A DNA stretch of 64,000 nt from positions 2,937,501-3,001,500 of the forward strand of contig FP929003.1 in the NCBI GenBank assembly GCA_000196815.1. The letters are read 5' to 3'. The number at the start of each line of letters is the position of its first letter. Position 1 is the first letter of the stretch. This document shows, in pieces, positions 49,981 to 57,378 of the stretch. Below the pieces are notes generated by a model. That model was not told the origin of the DNA. It made no database searches and was given only the letters and a program-made list of their open reading frames with translations. The translations under genes and the position numbers were made by a program. Origin of the DNA: Nitrospira defluvii. Its GTDB lineage: Bacteria > Nitrospirota > Nitrospiria > Nitrospirales > Nitrospiraceae.

Positions 49981-51717
49981 CTACTCCGAGATCGCATCGG
50001 CAAACTGCATCGCATGCAAGCGCTTATACATGCCGCCCTTCCGCAGCAGCTCTTCGTGCGAGCCGACTTCCGCCACCTTGCCCCGGTCCAAGACCACGAT
50101 GCGGCTGGCATTCTGAATGGTCGACAGGCGGTGCGCCACGACCAGAGTCGTTCGGTTGTGCATCAGATTGGTCAGGGCCAACTGCACGATGCGCTCCGAT
50201 TGGGTGTCCAGCGCCGAGGTCGCTTCATCCAGAATCAGGATGGGCGGGTCGCGGAGGATCGCCCGAGCGATCGCCAGACGCTGCCGTTCCCCCCCCGAGA
50301 GCTTGAGCCCGCGCTCTCCGATCAACGTATCATACCCGGCCGGCATCCGGACAATGAACTCATGCGCATAGGCCAGCTGGGCCGCTCGCATCACATCGTC
50401 GGGCGTGGCGCCCTGCCGCCCGTAGCCGATATTGTTGCGTACCGTATCGTCGAACAGCACGACTTCCTGGGAGACAATGCCGATCTGCCCGCGCACCGAC
50501 CGCAAACTGCAGGTCTGAAGGTCCACCCCGTCGATCAGAATCTGCCCGCCGGTCGGATCGTAGAACCTCGGCAGCAGACTCACCAGCGTGGTCTTTCCAC
50601 TCCCGCTGCTGCCCACAAAGGCGATGATCTCGCCCGCCCGGATCGTCAGATCGATACCGCTCAGCGCAGGCTCGCTTTGGCCTTCATACTGAAACGCGAC
50701 CTGCCGGAATTCGAGGGACCTGGAAATGGCCGGCAACTCCGTCCGGCCGCCGTTGTCCTCCTGCTCCGTCGGCAAATCGAGCACATCGAACACCCGCTCG
50801 GCGGCCGCCAGCGCCTGCTGCACCGTGTTGTTCGCGCCGGACAATCTTCTGATCGGCGTGTAGGCCATGAACATGGCCGCCAGGAATGAGAAGAAGGCGC
50901 CGGGAGTCATTTCATCGTGGATGACCAGATACCCGCCGTACCAGATGATCCCCGCGACCCCGAGCACACCGATGACCTCCATATGGGAGGAACCCAGCGA
51001 GGAAACCTGAATGGCCTTCATCGTCGTATGGATGAAGGCGTCGTTGCTCAGACGGAATCGCTTGGCCTCTTCCTCTTCCCGGCCGAACGATTTCACCATG
51101 CGGATTCCAGCCAACGTTTCTTGCAGCGTCGAGGCCATGTCGCCCATGCGTTCCTGGCCGCGCGTCGCCAGATTCCTCAACCGTTTTCCCATTCTCGCCA
51201 TGGTCACCACGGAGAGCGGCACCACGATCATCGAGACCGCCGCCAGTTTCCAGTTCTGGTAAATGATCACGCCGATCATGGCCAGAAACGTCAGTCCCTG
51301 CTGAAACAGATCCTTGAGCACCCCTGCCACGGCGTTGGCCATCTGGTTCACATCGTTGATGACTCGGGAGACCAAACGACCCGACGTATTCGTGTCGTGG
51401 AAGTGAACCGGCAGTCGAACGAGTTTGGAAAAGAGCTGCTCTCTGATGTCGCCGATGACCTGGTTCCCGACATAGTTCATCAGATAATTCTGCCCGTAGT
51501 TGAACACCCCCTTGAGCACCGCCACCGCCAGGATCGCGATGGGAAGCACGAGCAGCAGGCTTTCATCCTTGCTGATGAACAGGCCGTCGAGGACCGGCCG
51601 CACCAACCAGGCATAGGCGGCGGAGAGTCCGGCCACGAGCAACGCGCACAGAAACGCCGCGCCCAGTCGAAACCGGTAGGGATTCAGATACTTGAGGAGC
51701 CGAAGATACTGTTTCAT
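49981..51717 (-). CDS. msbA: MsbA-type lipid A ABC exporter
   Basis: A 578-residue half-transporter starting at the ATG that overlaps the lpxB stop (ATGA); an in-frame GTG lies three codons upstream. Six transmembrane helices occupy residues 15-300. The nucleotide-binding domain has FVGSSGSGKTTLVSLLPRFY (Walker A), LKLSGGERQRLAIARAILRD (signature), ILILDEATSALDTQSER (Walker B) and a switch histidine in LVVAHRLSTI. It flips core-lipid A across the inner membrane using ATP. Position between lpxB and the acyltransferase/waaA genes supports the MsbA assignment over other exporters. Confidence 0.93.
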   Translation of the reverse strand: MKQYLRLLKYLNPYRFRLGAAFLCALLVAGLSAAYAWLVRPVLDGLFISKDESLLLVLPIAILAVAVLKGVFNYGQNYLMNYVGNQVIGDIREQLFSKLVRLPVHFHDTNTSGRLVSRVINDVNQMANAVAGVLKDLFQQGLTFLAMIGVIIYQNWKLAAVSMIVVPLSVVTMARMGKRLRNLATRGQERMGDMASTLQETLAGIRMVKSFGREEEEAKRFRLSNDAFIHTTMKAIQVSSLGSSHMEVIGVLGVAGIIWYGGYLVIHDEMTPGAFFSFLAAMFMAYTPIRRLSGANNTVQQALAAAERVFDVLDLPTEQEDNGGRTELPAISRSLEFRQVAFQYEGQSEPALSGIDLTIRAGEIIAFVGSSGSGKTTLVSLLPRFYDPTGGQILIDGVDLQTCSLRSVRGQIGIVSQEVVLFDDTVRNNIGYGRQGATPDDVMRAAQLAYAHEFIVRMPAGYDTLIGERGLKLSGGERQRLAIARAILRDPPILILDEATSALDTQSERIVQLALTNLMHNRTTLVVAHRLSTIQNASRIVVLDRGKVAEVGSHEELLRKGGMYKRLHAMQFADAISE

Positions 51718-52847
51718 GCGCGACACTCGGCCAGGACGGCTTCTGCGGCACGACGCGACGCGCCGGGTGTGCCCAACGCCCGGCGCACCGACAAGAGCGC
51801 GGCCTTCATGTCTTCATAGGCCCGGGGATCCGCCAACAGCCGTTCGGTTTCTTGCACCAGTCGTTCCGGCGTCGCCTCATCGTGAATCAGTTCCGGCACG
51901 ATCCCCCGTCCGGCGACCAGATTCGCGAGACCGATCCAGGGCACCCGAATCAGGAGACGCGCCAACCGGTACGTGAGCCAGGATGAGGCCCGATAGAACA
52001 AAATCATGGGCGTTCCCACCACCGCAGCCTGCAAGGTGGACGTGCCCGACTTGACGACCAGCAGGTCCGAGGCCGCCATGACTTCACTGGCCTGATTGCG
52101 AAAGACCCGAATGGGCACCGGGCTCGCTTTCAGGAGATCGGCAAGGAACTCGTCTTGAATCGATGACGCCTGCGCCAGGATGAATTGAATCGCCGGATGC
52201 CGCTCGGCAAGGCGCTGCACCGTCTCCAGAAGCAGCGGAATATGCTCGAGCAGTTCGCCTTTTCGACTGCCCGGAAACAGGCCGATCACAGGGCCCGCAT
52301 CCGACAGTCCGAACTGCCGGCGCAACGCTTGCCGATCGTACGACGGCGCGACTTCGTCGAGCAGCGGATTCCCGACAAACGTACACCGCACACCGGCCTG
52401 TTTGTAGAGCGGTTCCTCGAACGGCAGAATCGCGAGCACATGATCGACGCGCTGCTGAATCCAGCGCATCCGCCCGCGCCGCCAGGCCCACACTTGCGGC
52501 GCAATGTAGTACAACACTTTGAGACCGCAGGCCCTGGCCACTCGCGCAAAATGAAAATTGAGGCCGGGGTTGTCGATCAACACGACGAGATCCCAGCGTT
52601 CCCCCTTGATCAATGTCCGGATACGCGAAATCCGCCGCAGCATCGTTTTGACGGCAGACAGGCCGATGAGCCCCATCACATCCAGCTGGGGAATATCTTT
52701 CACCAGTTCCGCGCCGGCCGCCCGCATCGACGCGCCGCCGACACCCACAATCTGAAGGGCGGGGGACAGCTCCTTGAGCGCCTTGACCAAGTGAGCTCCA
52801 TGGAGGTCGCCGGACGCTTCTCCGGTGACGATTAAGATGCGCGGCAT
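51714..52847 (-). CDS. lpxB: Lipid-A-disaccharide synthase
   Basis: A 377-residue GT19 enzyme. RILIVTGEASGDLHGAHLVK, VVLIDNPGLNFHFARVARAC and KVLYYIAPQVWAWRRGRMRW are diagnostic of LpxB. LPFEEPLYKQAGVRCTFVGN, then GLFPGSRKGELLEHIPLLLE and VKSGTSTLQAAVVGTPMILF, complete the domain set. It joins UDP-2,3-diacylglucosamine to lipid X. It lies after the Gfo/Idh-family gene and overlaps msbA. Confidence 0.95.
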   Translation of the reverse strand: MPRILIVTGEASGDLHGAHLVKALKELSPALQIVGVGGASMRAAGAELVKDIPQLDVMGLIGLSAVKTMLRRISRIRTLIKGERWDLVVLIDNPGLNFHFARVARACGLKVLYYIAPQVWAWRRGRMRWIQQRVDHVLAILPFEEPLYKQAGVRCTFVGNPLLDEVAPSYDRQALRRQFGLSDAGPVIGLFPGSRKGELLEHIPLLLETVQRLAERHPAIQFILAQASSIQDEFLADLLKASPVPIRVFRNQASEVMAASDLLVVKSGTSTLQAAVVGTPMILFYRASSWLTYRLARLLIRVPWIGLANLVAGRGIVPELIHDEATPERLVQETERLLADPRAYEDMKAALLSVRRALGTPGASRRAAEAVLAECRA

Positions 52848-52886
52848 GCTGCTCGTCTCGTGCAGATCGGCACAGAGGTCATCCCC

Positions 52887-53876
52887 TTACACATTCTCCC
52901 GGCCAAAGGCCACTGCCGCAGCCTCATCCGCCGAATGGCGTTGCGTAAACCGGCTGATGGCATCCAGGACCAGGGTCGCCAGATTGAGCGCCGCTTCCCC
53001 GTCTTCACCGGATACGACGGGACGAGTCCCGTTGTTCACCGCCTGAATGAACGAGTCCAGCTCGAGCCGCAACGGCTCCTCATCTCCGGCCTGGTAAGAT
53101 TCGATGTCGATGGTCGGCTTGGCGCCGGCCGCCTGCACACGACGGGACACGACAGCCTGGCGCGTTTGAAAATCGATCGAGACGTAACGATCGCGCTGGA
53201 AGACACGCAGCCGGCGCATCTTGTTGGTCGAGACGCGACTCGCCGTCACGTTCGCGACACAGCCGCCGGCAAAGGCAATACGGGCATTGGCGATATCGAT
53301 GTTCGACGAGAGCACCGGCACGCCGGCCGCCCGCACCTCTTCGACCGGCCCCGGATTGAACGACAACACCAGATCCAGATCGTGAATCATCAGATCCAGC
53401 ACGACATCGACGTCGGTCCCTCGCTCACCGAAGGCGCTCAAGCGGTGACATTCGATAAAGGCCGGGCGTTCGATGAAGGGGCGCATGCGCTGCATGATCG
53501 GATTGAACCGCTCGCTATGTCCGACCTGTAACAAGCACCCGCGGCGCGCGGCCAGCTCGACCAATTCACGGGCTTCCGCCGATGTCACGGCGATCGGTTT
53601 TTCGACCAACACGTGCTTGCCCGCCTCCAGGCAGGCTTTGGTCGCCGAAAAATGCGCAGAGGTAGGAGCGGCCACACTGACGATATCGACCTGCTTGAGG
53701 AGGTCGTCGAGGTCCGTGCAGGCTTGTACGCCGTGCCGATCGGCAATCAACTTGGCACGGGTCGGCGAGGCATCGCACACACCGACCAGCGTTGCGCCGG
53801 GGAGAGTCGCATAGTGGCGGGCATGGTGCTGCCCCAGGTGACCGACACCGATCACGCCGGCTCGAAGCTGTTTCAT
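52887..53876 (-). CDS. Gfo/Idh/MocA family oxidoreductase in the lipid A operon
   Basis: A 329-residue protein beginning KQLRAGVIGVGHLGQHHARH, a nucleotide-binding motif. VSVAAPTSAHFSATKACLEA and HVLVEKPIAVTSAEARELVE (EKP catalytic region) are family hallmarks. VVLDLMIHDLDLVLSFNPGP contains the His-Asp catalytic pair. It lies between lpxI and lpxB, so a function tied to UDP-GlcNAc-derived lipid A precursors is plausible; in other bacteria related proteins (GnnA) oxidise UDP-GlcNAc to allow amide-linked lipid A. There is no adjacent aminotransferase (GnnB-like), so that role is unproven here. A candidate ATG start is used; a TTG three codons upstream is also possible. Confidence 0.88.
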   Translation of the reverse strand: MKQLRAGVIGVGHLGQHHARHYATLPGATLVGVCDASPTRAKLIADRHGVQACTDLDDLLKQVDIVSVAAPTSAHFSATKACLEAGKHVLVEKPIAVTSAEARELVELAARRGCLLQVGHSERFNPIMQRMRPFIERPAFIECHRLSAFGERGTDVDVVLDLMIHDLDLVLSFNPGPVEEVRAAGVPVLSSNIDIANARIAFAGGCVANVTASRVSTNKMRRLRVFQRDRYVSIDFQTRQAVVSRRVQAAGAKPTIDIESYQAGDEEPLRLELDSFIQAVNNGTRPVVSGEDGEAALNLATLVLDAISRFTQRHSADEAAAVAFGRENV

Positions 53877-53998
53877 CGCGCCCAATCCTGTCTCATCCGG
53901 ACGGCCTTATTTCGCATCCTGCGTATTCTATTCAACCTGACACCTTACAGACGCTGATCGCTGCGCAGGGTGCACGACTCGAGTGTTTCCGAAGCCGG

Positions 53999-54841
53999 TT
54001 ATGTCATTCCGATGATTGCGATGCCGGCCCGGTTCGCCTTCGCAATCGTGTCGTCACGATCCAGAAGAATCCCGCGTCCCGCTTCCAACGCCAGGACCGA
54101 CGCCTTCACAGACTCCATCACCTCGATGGTGCGCGGACCGACGGCAGGAAGATCGAACCGGAGATCCTGCTGGGGTTTGCACCGTTTCACCACCACGGCG
54201 CCGCCATGCGCCAGTTCACCGCCCCGGCGGATCGCGCCATCGGTTCCTTCCACGGCTTCGACAGCCACAATCACCCGATCCTTCACCACGACGCACTGGC
54301 CGATATCCAGCGCTCCGATCTGTTTTCCGACATCCCAGCCGTACCGGATGTCTTCCCATTCTTTCTTGCTCGGCTCGCGCCTCGTCAACGTGCCTTCCTC
54401 GACCAGGATCCCTTCCAGGCCGAATGTAGACTCGCAGATCTGAATGCCTTCCTGTTCGATCTCTTCGGCCACCCGGCGGAGGATGTCGTCGTCCTTGAGA
54501 TGAATCAGTTTCGCGGCCAGAGCCAAGGCGCGAAAGTCAGGCCGGACCGTGGAAAATATGTGCGTCTTCTTGATACCGCCCAGCATGACTGCACGCTGCA
54601 CGCCGTCGCCCTTGAGCGCCTCGATCAACTTGCCGAACTGGCCGATCTTGATCCAGTGGATGTGATCGACATGCCGCGCGAGTTCCGGGTCGGTTTCGCC
54701 CTCATGCGCCACCGCGGACACGGAATATCCGAGTCGCTTCGCATTGTCGGCAAAAATGATCGGAAACCGGCCGTTGCCCGCAATCAGCCCGATCCGCTGC
54801 CCATCGGATGCGTGCCTATGCTCGGCCACTTGCTTCGCCAC
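53999..54841 (-). CDS. lpxI: UDP-2,3-diacylglucosamine diphosphatase
   Basis: A 280-residue protein of the DUF1009/LpxI family. GQRIGLIAGNGRFPIIFADN opens it, and IGQFGKLIEALKGDGVQRAV with MLGGIKKTHIFSTVRPDFRA lies in the first domain. AGRGILLDRDDTIAKANRAG (family end motif) follows VSPRTIE-like VGPRTIEVMESVKASVLALE. It cleaves UDP-2,3-diacylglucosamine to lipid X and UMP, the same net step as LpxH in enterobacteria by a different enzyme. It is separated from lpxA by three bases and from the Gfo/Idh gene by 122 bases without a strong promoter. Confidence 0.95.
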   Translation of the reverse strand: MAKQVAEHRHASDGQRIGLIAGNGRFPIIFADNAKRLGYSVSAVAHEGETDPELARHVDHIHWIKIGQFGKLIEALKGDGVQRAVMLGGIKKTHIFSTVRPDFRALALAAKLIHLKDDDILRRVAEEIEQEGIQICESTFGLEGILVEEGTLTRREPSKKEWEDIRYGWDVGKQIGALDIGQCVVVKDRVIVAVEAVEGTDGAIRRGGELAHGGAVVVKRCKPQQDLRFDLPAVGPRTIEVMESVKASVLALEAGRGILLDRDDTIAKANRAGIAIIGMT

Positions 54842-54844
54842 GTG

Positions 54845-55654
54845 CTACTCCTCTTCGCCCTCTTGTTCCTTGCCGACCGACCGGCAGATCCCGCGTTTGG
54901 TCCCTTCCATAAACGCGGCCACCTGCATGACATCCGGGCTGGCACTGAAGCTCTCGCGCGCCAGCTTGACGGCCTCCGCCACCCGGTGCCCGGAACGAAA
55001 CAGGACTTCGTACGACTTCTTGAGCGCCGCGATCCGCTCGGAGGAGAATCCATGCCGTCGCAGACCGATGGAGTTCAGCCCGTACATCCGGGCGCGATAT
55101 CCACCGGCAGCCCGCATGAACGGCGGCAGGTCCTGGCCGAGCGCGCAGCAACCGCCGACCATCGCATAGGCGCCGATCCGCACGAACTGGTGAATGCCCG
55201 AGAGTCCGCCGATGATGGCGTGATCGCCGATCGTAATATGGCCGGCCAGACTTGCCGCATTCGCGAGTATGAGATGATTGCCGAGGTGGCAATCGTGCGC
55301 GACATGGACATAGGCCATCAGGAAGTTGGAGTCGCCGATACTGGTGACTCCGCCGCCTTGCACCGTCGCCCGGTTGACCGTCACGTACTCCCGCAGAATA
55401 TTGTCGTGACCGATCACGACCTTGGTCGGCTCGCCCTTATACTGCATATGTTGAGGCGGTCCGCCGACCGATACAAAAGGATGTAATTCGCACCGCTCTC
55501 CAATATCGGTCCACCCATCGATGCACACGTGGGACAAGACGCGAGTGCCTGCGCCGATCCGGACGTGTTCACCGACGACGGAATAAGCGCCCACTTCCAC
55601 ATCGTCAGCGAGCACCGCTTTGGGATGGACCACCGCGGTCGGATGTATGTTCAC
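54845..55654 (-). CDS. lpxA: UDP-N-acetylglucosamine acyltransferase
   Basis: A 269-residue left-handed beta-helix protein built of hexapeptide repeats (IHPTAVVHPKAVLADDVEVG and following). FMAYVHVAHDCHLGNHLILA carries the catalytic histidine, and AIIGGLSGIHQFVRIGAYAM then GYRARMYGLNSIGLRRHGF form the C-terminal junction. It acylates the 3-OH of UDP-GlcNAc, the first step of lipid A synthesis. fabZ lies upstream and lpxI downstream. The acidic tail EEGEE-like end is unusual but short. Confidence 0.96.
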   Translation of the reverse strand: MNIHPTAVVHPKAVLADDVEVGAYSVVGEHVRIGAGTRVLSHVCIDGWTDIGERCELHPFVSVGGPPQHMQYKGEPTKVVIGHDNILREYVTVNRATVQGGGVTSIGDSNFLMAYVHVAHDCHLGNHLILANAASLAGHITIGDHAIIGGLSGIHQFVRIGAYAMVGGCCALGQDLPPFMRAAGGYRARMYGLNSIGLRRHGFSSERIAALKKSYEVLFRSGHRVAEAVKLARESFSASPDVMQVAAFMEGTKRGICRSVGKEQEGEEE

Positions 55655-55718
55655 TCAAAACCTCCTCACCATCGACTGCTATGCTGTTCAACGCCACGCG
55701 ACCGACACAGGGTTCCGG

Positions 55719-56174
55719 CTACTTGGTCCCGCCGGCCTGTTCATCCGTGACCATGGCCGTGACCTCCGCCTCACACACCAGTTCGGACTCGACGAAGGCC
55801 CTGCCTTGCATCTTCCAGAACGGCGCGCGCTTCTTCAGCACATCCACTTCCAAGCGAAGAATGTCACCCGGGACCACCGGCTTCCTGAATTTCGCCCCGT
55901 CGATGCCGGTCAAATACACGACCGGCCGACCGACCGCCCCCAACGACTTGAACGCCAGCACCCCGCCCACCTGGGCCAGTGCCTCAAGAATCAACACGCC
56001 GGGCATGACCGGACGACCGGGGAAATGCCCCTGAAAAAACGGCTCGTTGATCGTCACATTCTTGATGCCGACGATCCGGCGGTCCGGATCGAGTTCGCGA
56101 ATGCGATCGACCAGCAAGAACGGATACCGGTGGGGAAGGATCGATTGAATCTCAACATTGTCCATCACTGACAT
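55719..56174 (-). CDS. fabZ: 3-hydroxyacyl-[ACP] dehydratase
   Basis: A 151-residue hot-dog-fold protein. IQSILPHRYPFLLVDRIREL carries the conserved YPFLLVDR motif with the catalytic histidine, and FQGHFPGRPVMPGVLILEAL supplies the second active-site residues. It dehydrates 3-hydroxyacyl-ACP, competing with LpxA for the same 3-hydroxyacyl-ACP pool, which explains its linkage to lpxA in many diderms. lpxD, often next to it, is absent here. Confidence 0.96.
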   Translation of the reverse strand: MSVMDNVEIQSILPHRYPFLLVDRIRELDPDRRIVGIKNVTINEPFFQGHFPGRPVMPGVLILEALAQVGGVLAFKSLGAVGRPVVYLTGIDGAKFRKPVVPGDILRLEVDVLKKRAPFWKMQGRAFVESELVCEAEVTAMVTDEQAGGTK

Positions 56175-56216
56175 CAGCCCCGCCTCCTGTGTTGCGTAGA
56201 CGATTACACATCCCGG

Positions 56217-56753
56217 CTATTTGTTTTGCCGGTCGAACTCCTTGACGATCTGCTCCGTGAGGTCGACCGACGGATGGCCGTACACGACGATCTTGACGGT
56301 GGACTCGCTGCCCCGGTCGATGACGGCGATATACCCTTCCTTCTGGGCCACCGCGGAGACCGCCGCATGGATGCGCTGCGCGAAATCAAGGACCATGCCC
56401 TTCTGCTTCTCCTGCACCTCACGGTTGAAGTCCTGAATCCGGCGCTGATAGGCCTCCAGCTTCGCCCTGAATTGTTCCTGCTTCTCCTTGCGGATCTCGT
56501 CGGTGAGCGCGCTGTCCTGGAGCGCTTTCTCAAGCTCTTTCAATTCCTGGTCGTCGGAATCGATGATCTTCTGGCGCGTCGTCGAATAACTTTTGAGATC
56601 TTCAAGGGCGCGTTTCCCGGCCACGCTCCGCTCGACGACCTGTTGCTGGTCCATCATCGCGACCTTGAGGCGATCCGCCGCCTGCGCAGGCTGCGCCAGG
56701 CACGCCAACACCACCGGCACCGCACCCGCTACGATCCAAGTACGTACGTTCAT
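56217..56753 (-). CDS. OmpH/Skp family periplasmic chaperone (copy 1)
   Basis: A 178-residue protein with a Sec signal peptide (NVRTWIVAGAVPVVLACLAQ, cleavage likely after PAQA). KVAMMDQQQVVERSVAGKRA opens the mature OmpH domain, and a heptad-rich coiled coil follows from about residue 60 to 130 (KELEKALQDSALTDEIRKEK). The C terminus forms the final strand near VVYGHPSVDLTEQIVKEFDR. It holds unfolded outer-membrane proteins for BamA. An ATG 15 bases upstream is possible, but this ATG follows GGGAG. Confidence 0.9.
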   Translation of the reverse strand: MNVRTWIVAGAVPVVLACLAQPAQAADRLKVAMMDQQQVVERSVAGKRALEDLKSYSTTRQKIIDSDDQELKELEKALQDSALTDEIRKEKQEQFRAKLEAYQRRIQDFNREVQEKQKGMVLDFAQRIHAAVSAVAQKEGYIAVIDRGSESTVKIVVYGHPSVDLTEQIVKEFDRQNK

Positions 56754-56764
56754 GGGCTCCCTCA

Positions 56765-57340
56765 TCATGGATACGTTTTATTGAATTCTTCGATCACCTG
56801 CGACGACACATCCACCCCCTCGTCGAAGTACAGCGTGGGCCCCCCGCGGCCGCGATCGAACACGGCCTGGAGTTCCAACCGTTTGGCCACTCGGCCCGAC
56901 AAGGTTTCAATTTTTTCGCGGAATCCGTCCAGCACCTCTTTCTGCTTATCCTGCACTTCACGATTCAGGTCGGTGACCTTCTGCTGATACTCCGACATAC
57001 GACGACGGAATTGCTCTTCCCGCTCGCGCTTGGCGTTGGCGCTCAACACACTGCCCTGCTTCATGAAGTCTTCTTCCATCCGCCGCAACTCTTTTTCCTC
57101 CAACTCGATCAAGGCCTGCCGGTTCTTGGCAAACGACGCCAGCATGTCCTTCGCCTTTTTTCCGGCATTGGTGTCGCTCAACACTCGCTGGGGATCCACC
57201 ACGCCGATACGCGTGGACGTCGGCACCGTCGAATGGTTCGACCGGCATCCGCCGACCAGCACCGACAGGGTCAGGAGCGCCAGGCACATCCCGGCCCAAC
57301 CGGCTCTCCTCGATCCGCTGCAACACACTGGTCTCCCCAT
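56765..57340 (-). CDS. OmpH/Skp family protein (copy 2), predicted lipoprotein
   Basis: A 191-residue paralogue of the downstream gene. Begun at the ATG nine bases after AAAGGA, it has a basic N terminus, a hydrophobic core LALLTLSVLVGGCRS and a lipobox VGGC with the lipidated cysteine at residue 32. TRIGVVDPQRVLSDTNAGKK, then a coiled coil KELRRMEEDFMKQG-like region, form the Skp fold. If lipidated, it would be membrane-anchored, unlike classical Skp. It lies between bamA and the soluble copy, suggesting divided chaperone roles. Confidence 0.85.
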   Translation of the reverse strand: MGRPVCCSGSRRAGWAGMCLALLTLSVLVGGCRSNHSTVPTSTRIGVVDPQRVLSDTNAGKKAKDMLASFAKNRQALIELEEKELRRMEEDFMKQGSVLSANAKREREEQFRRRMSEYQQKVTDLNREVQDKQKEVLDGFREKIETLSGRVAKRLELQAVFDRGRGGPTLYFDEGVDVSSQVIEEFNKTYP

Positions 57341-57378
57341 TCCAGCGATTCCTTTCTCAGACACTCACTCGGCCTGTA

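Noticed and set aside
53792-55486. Plus-strand frame of 564 codons opposite lpxI and lpxA
   Set aside because: Antisense to two certain genes on the minus strand; no domain is recognisable and no ribosome-binding site is visible.
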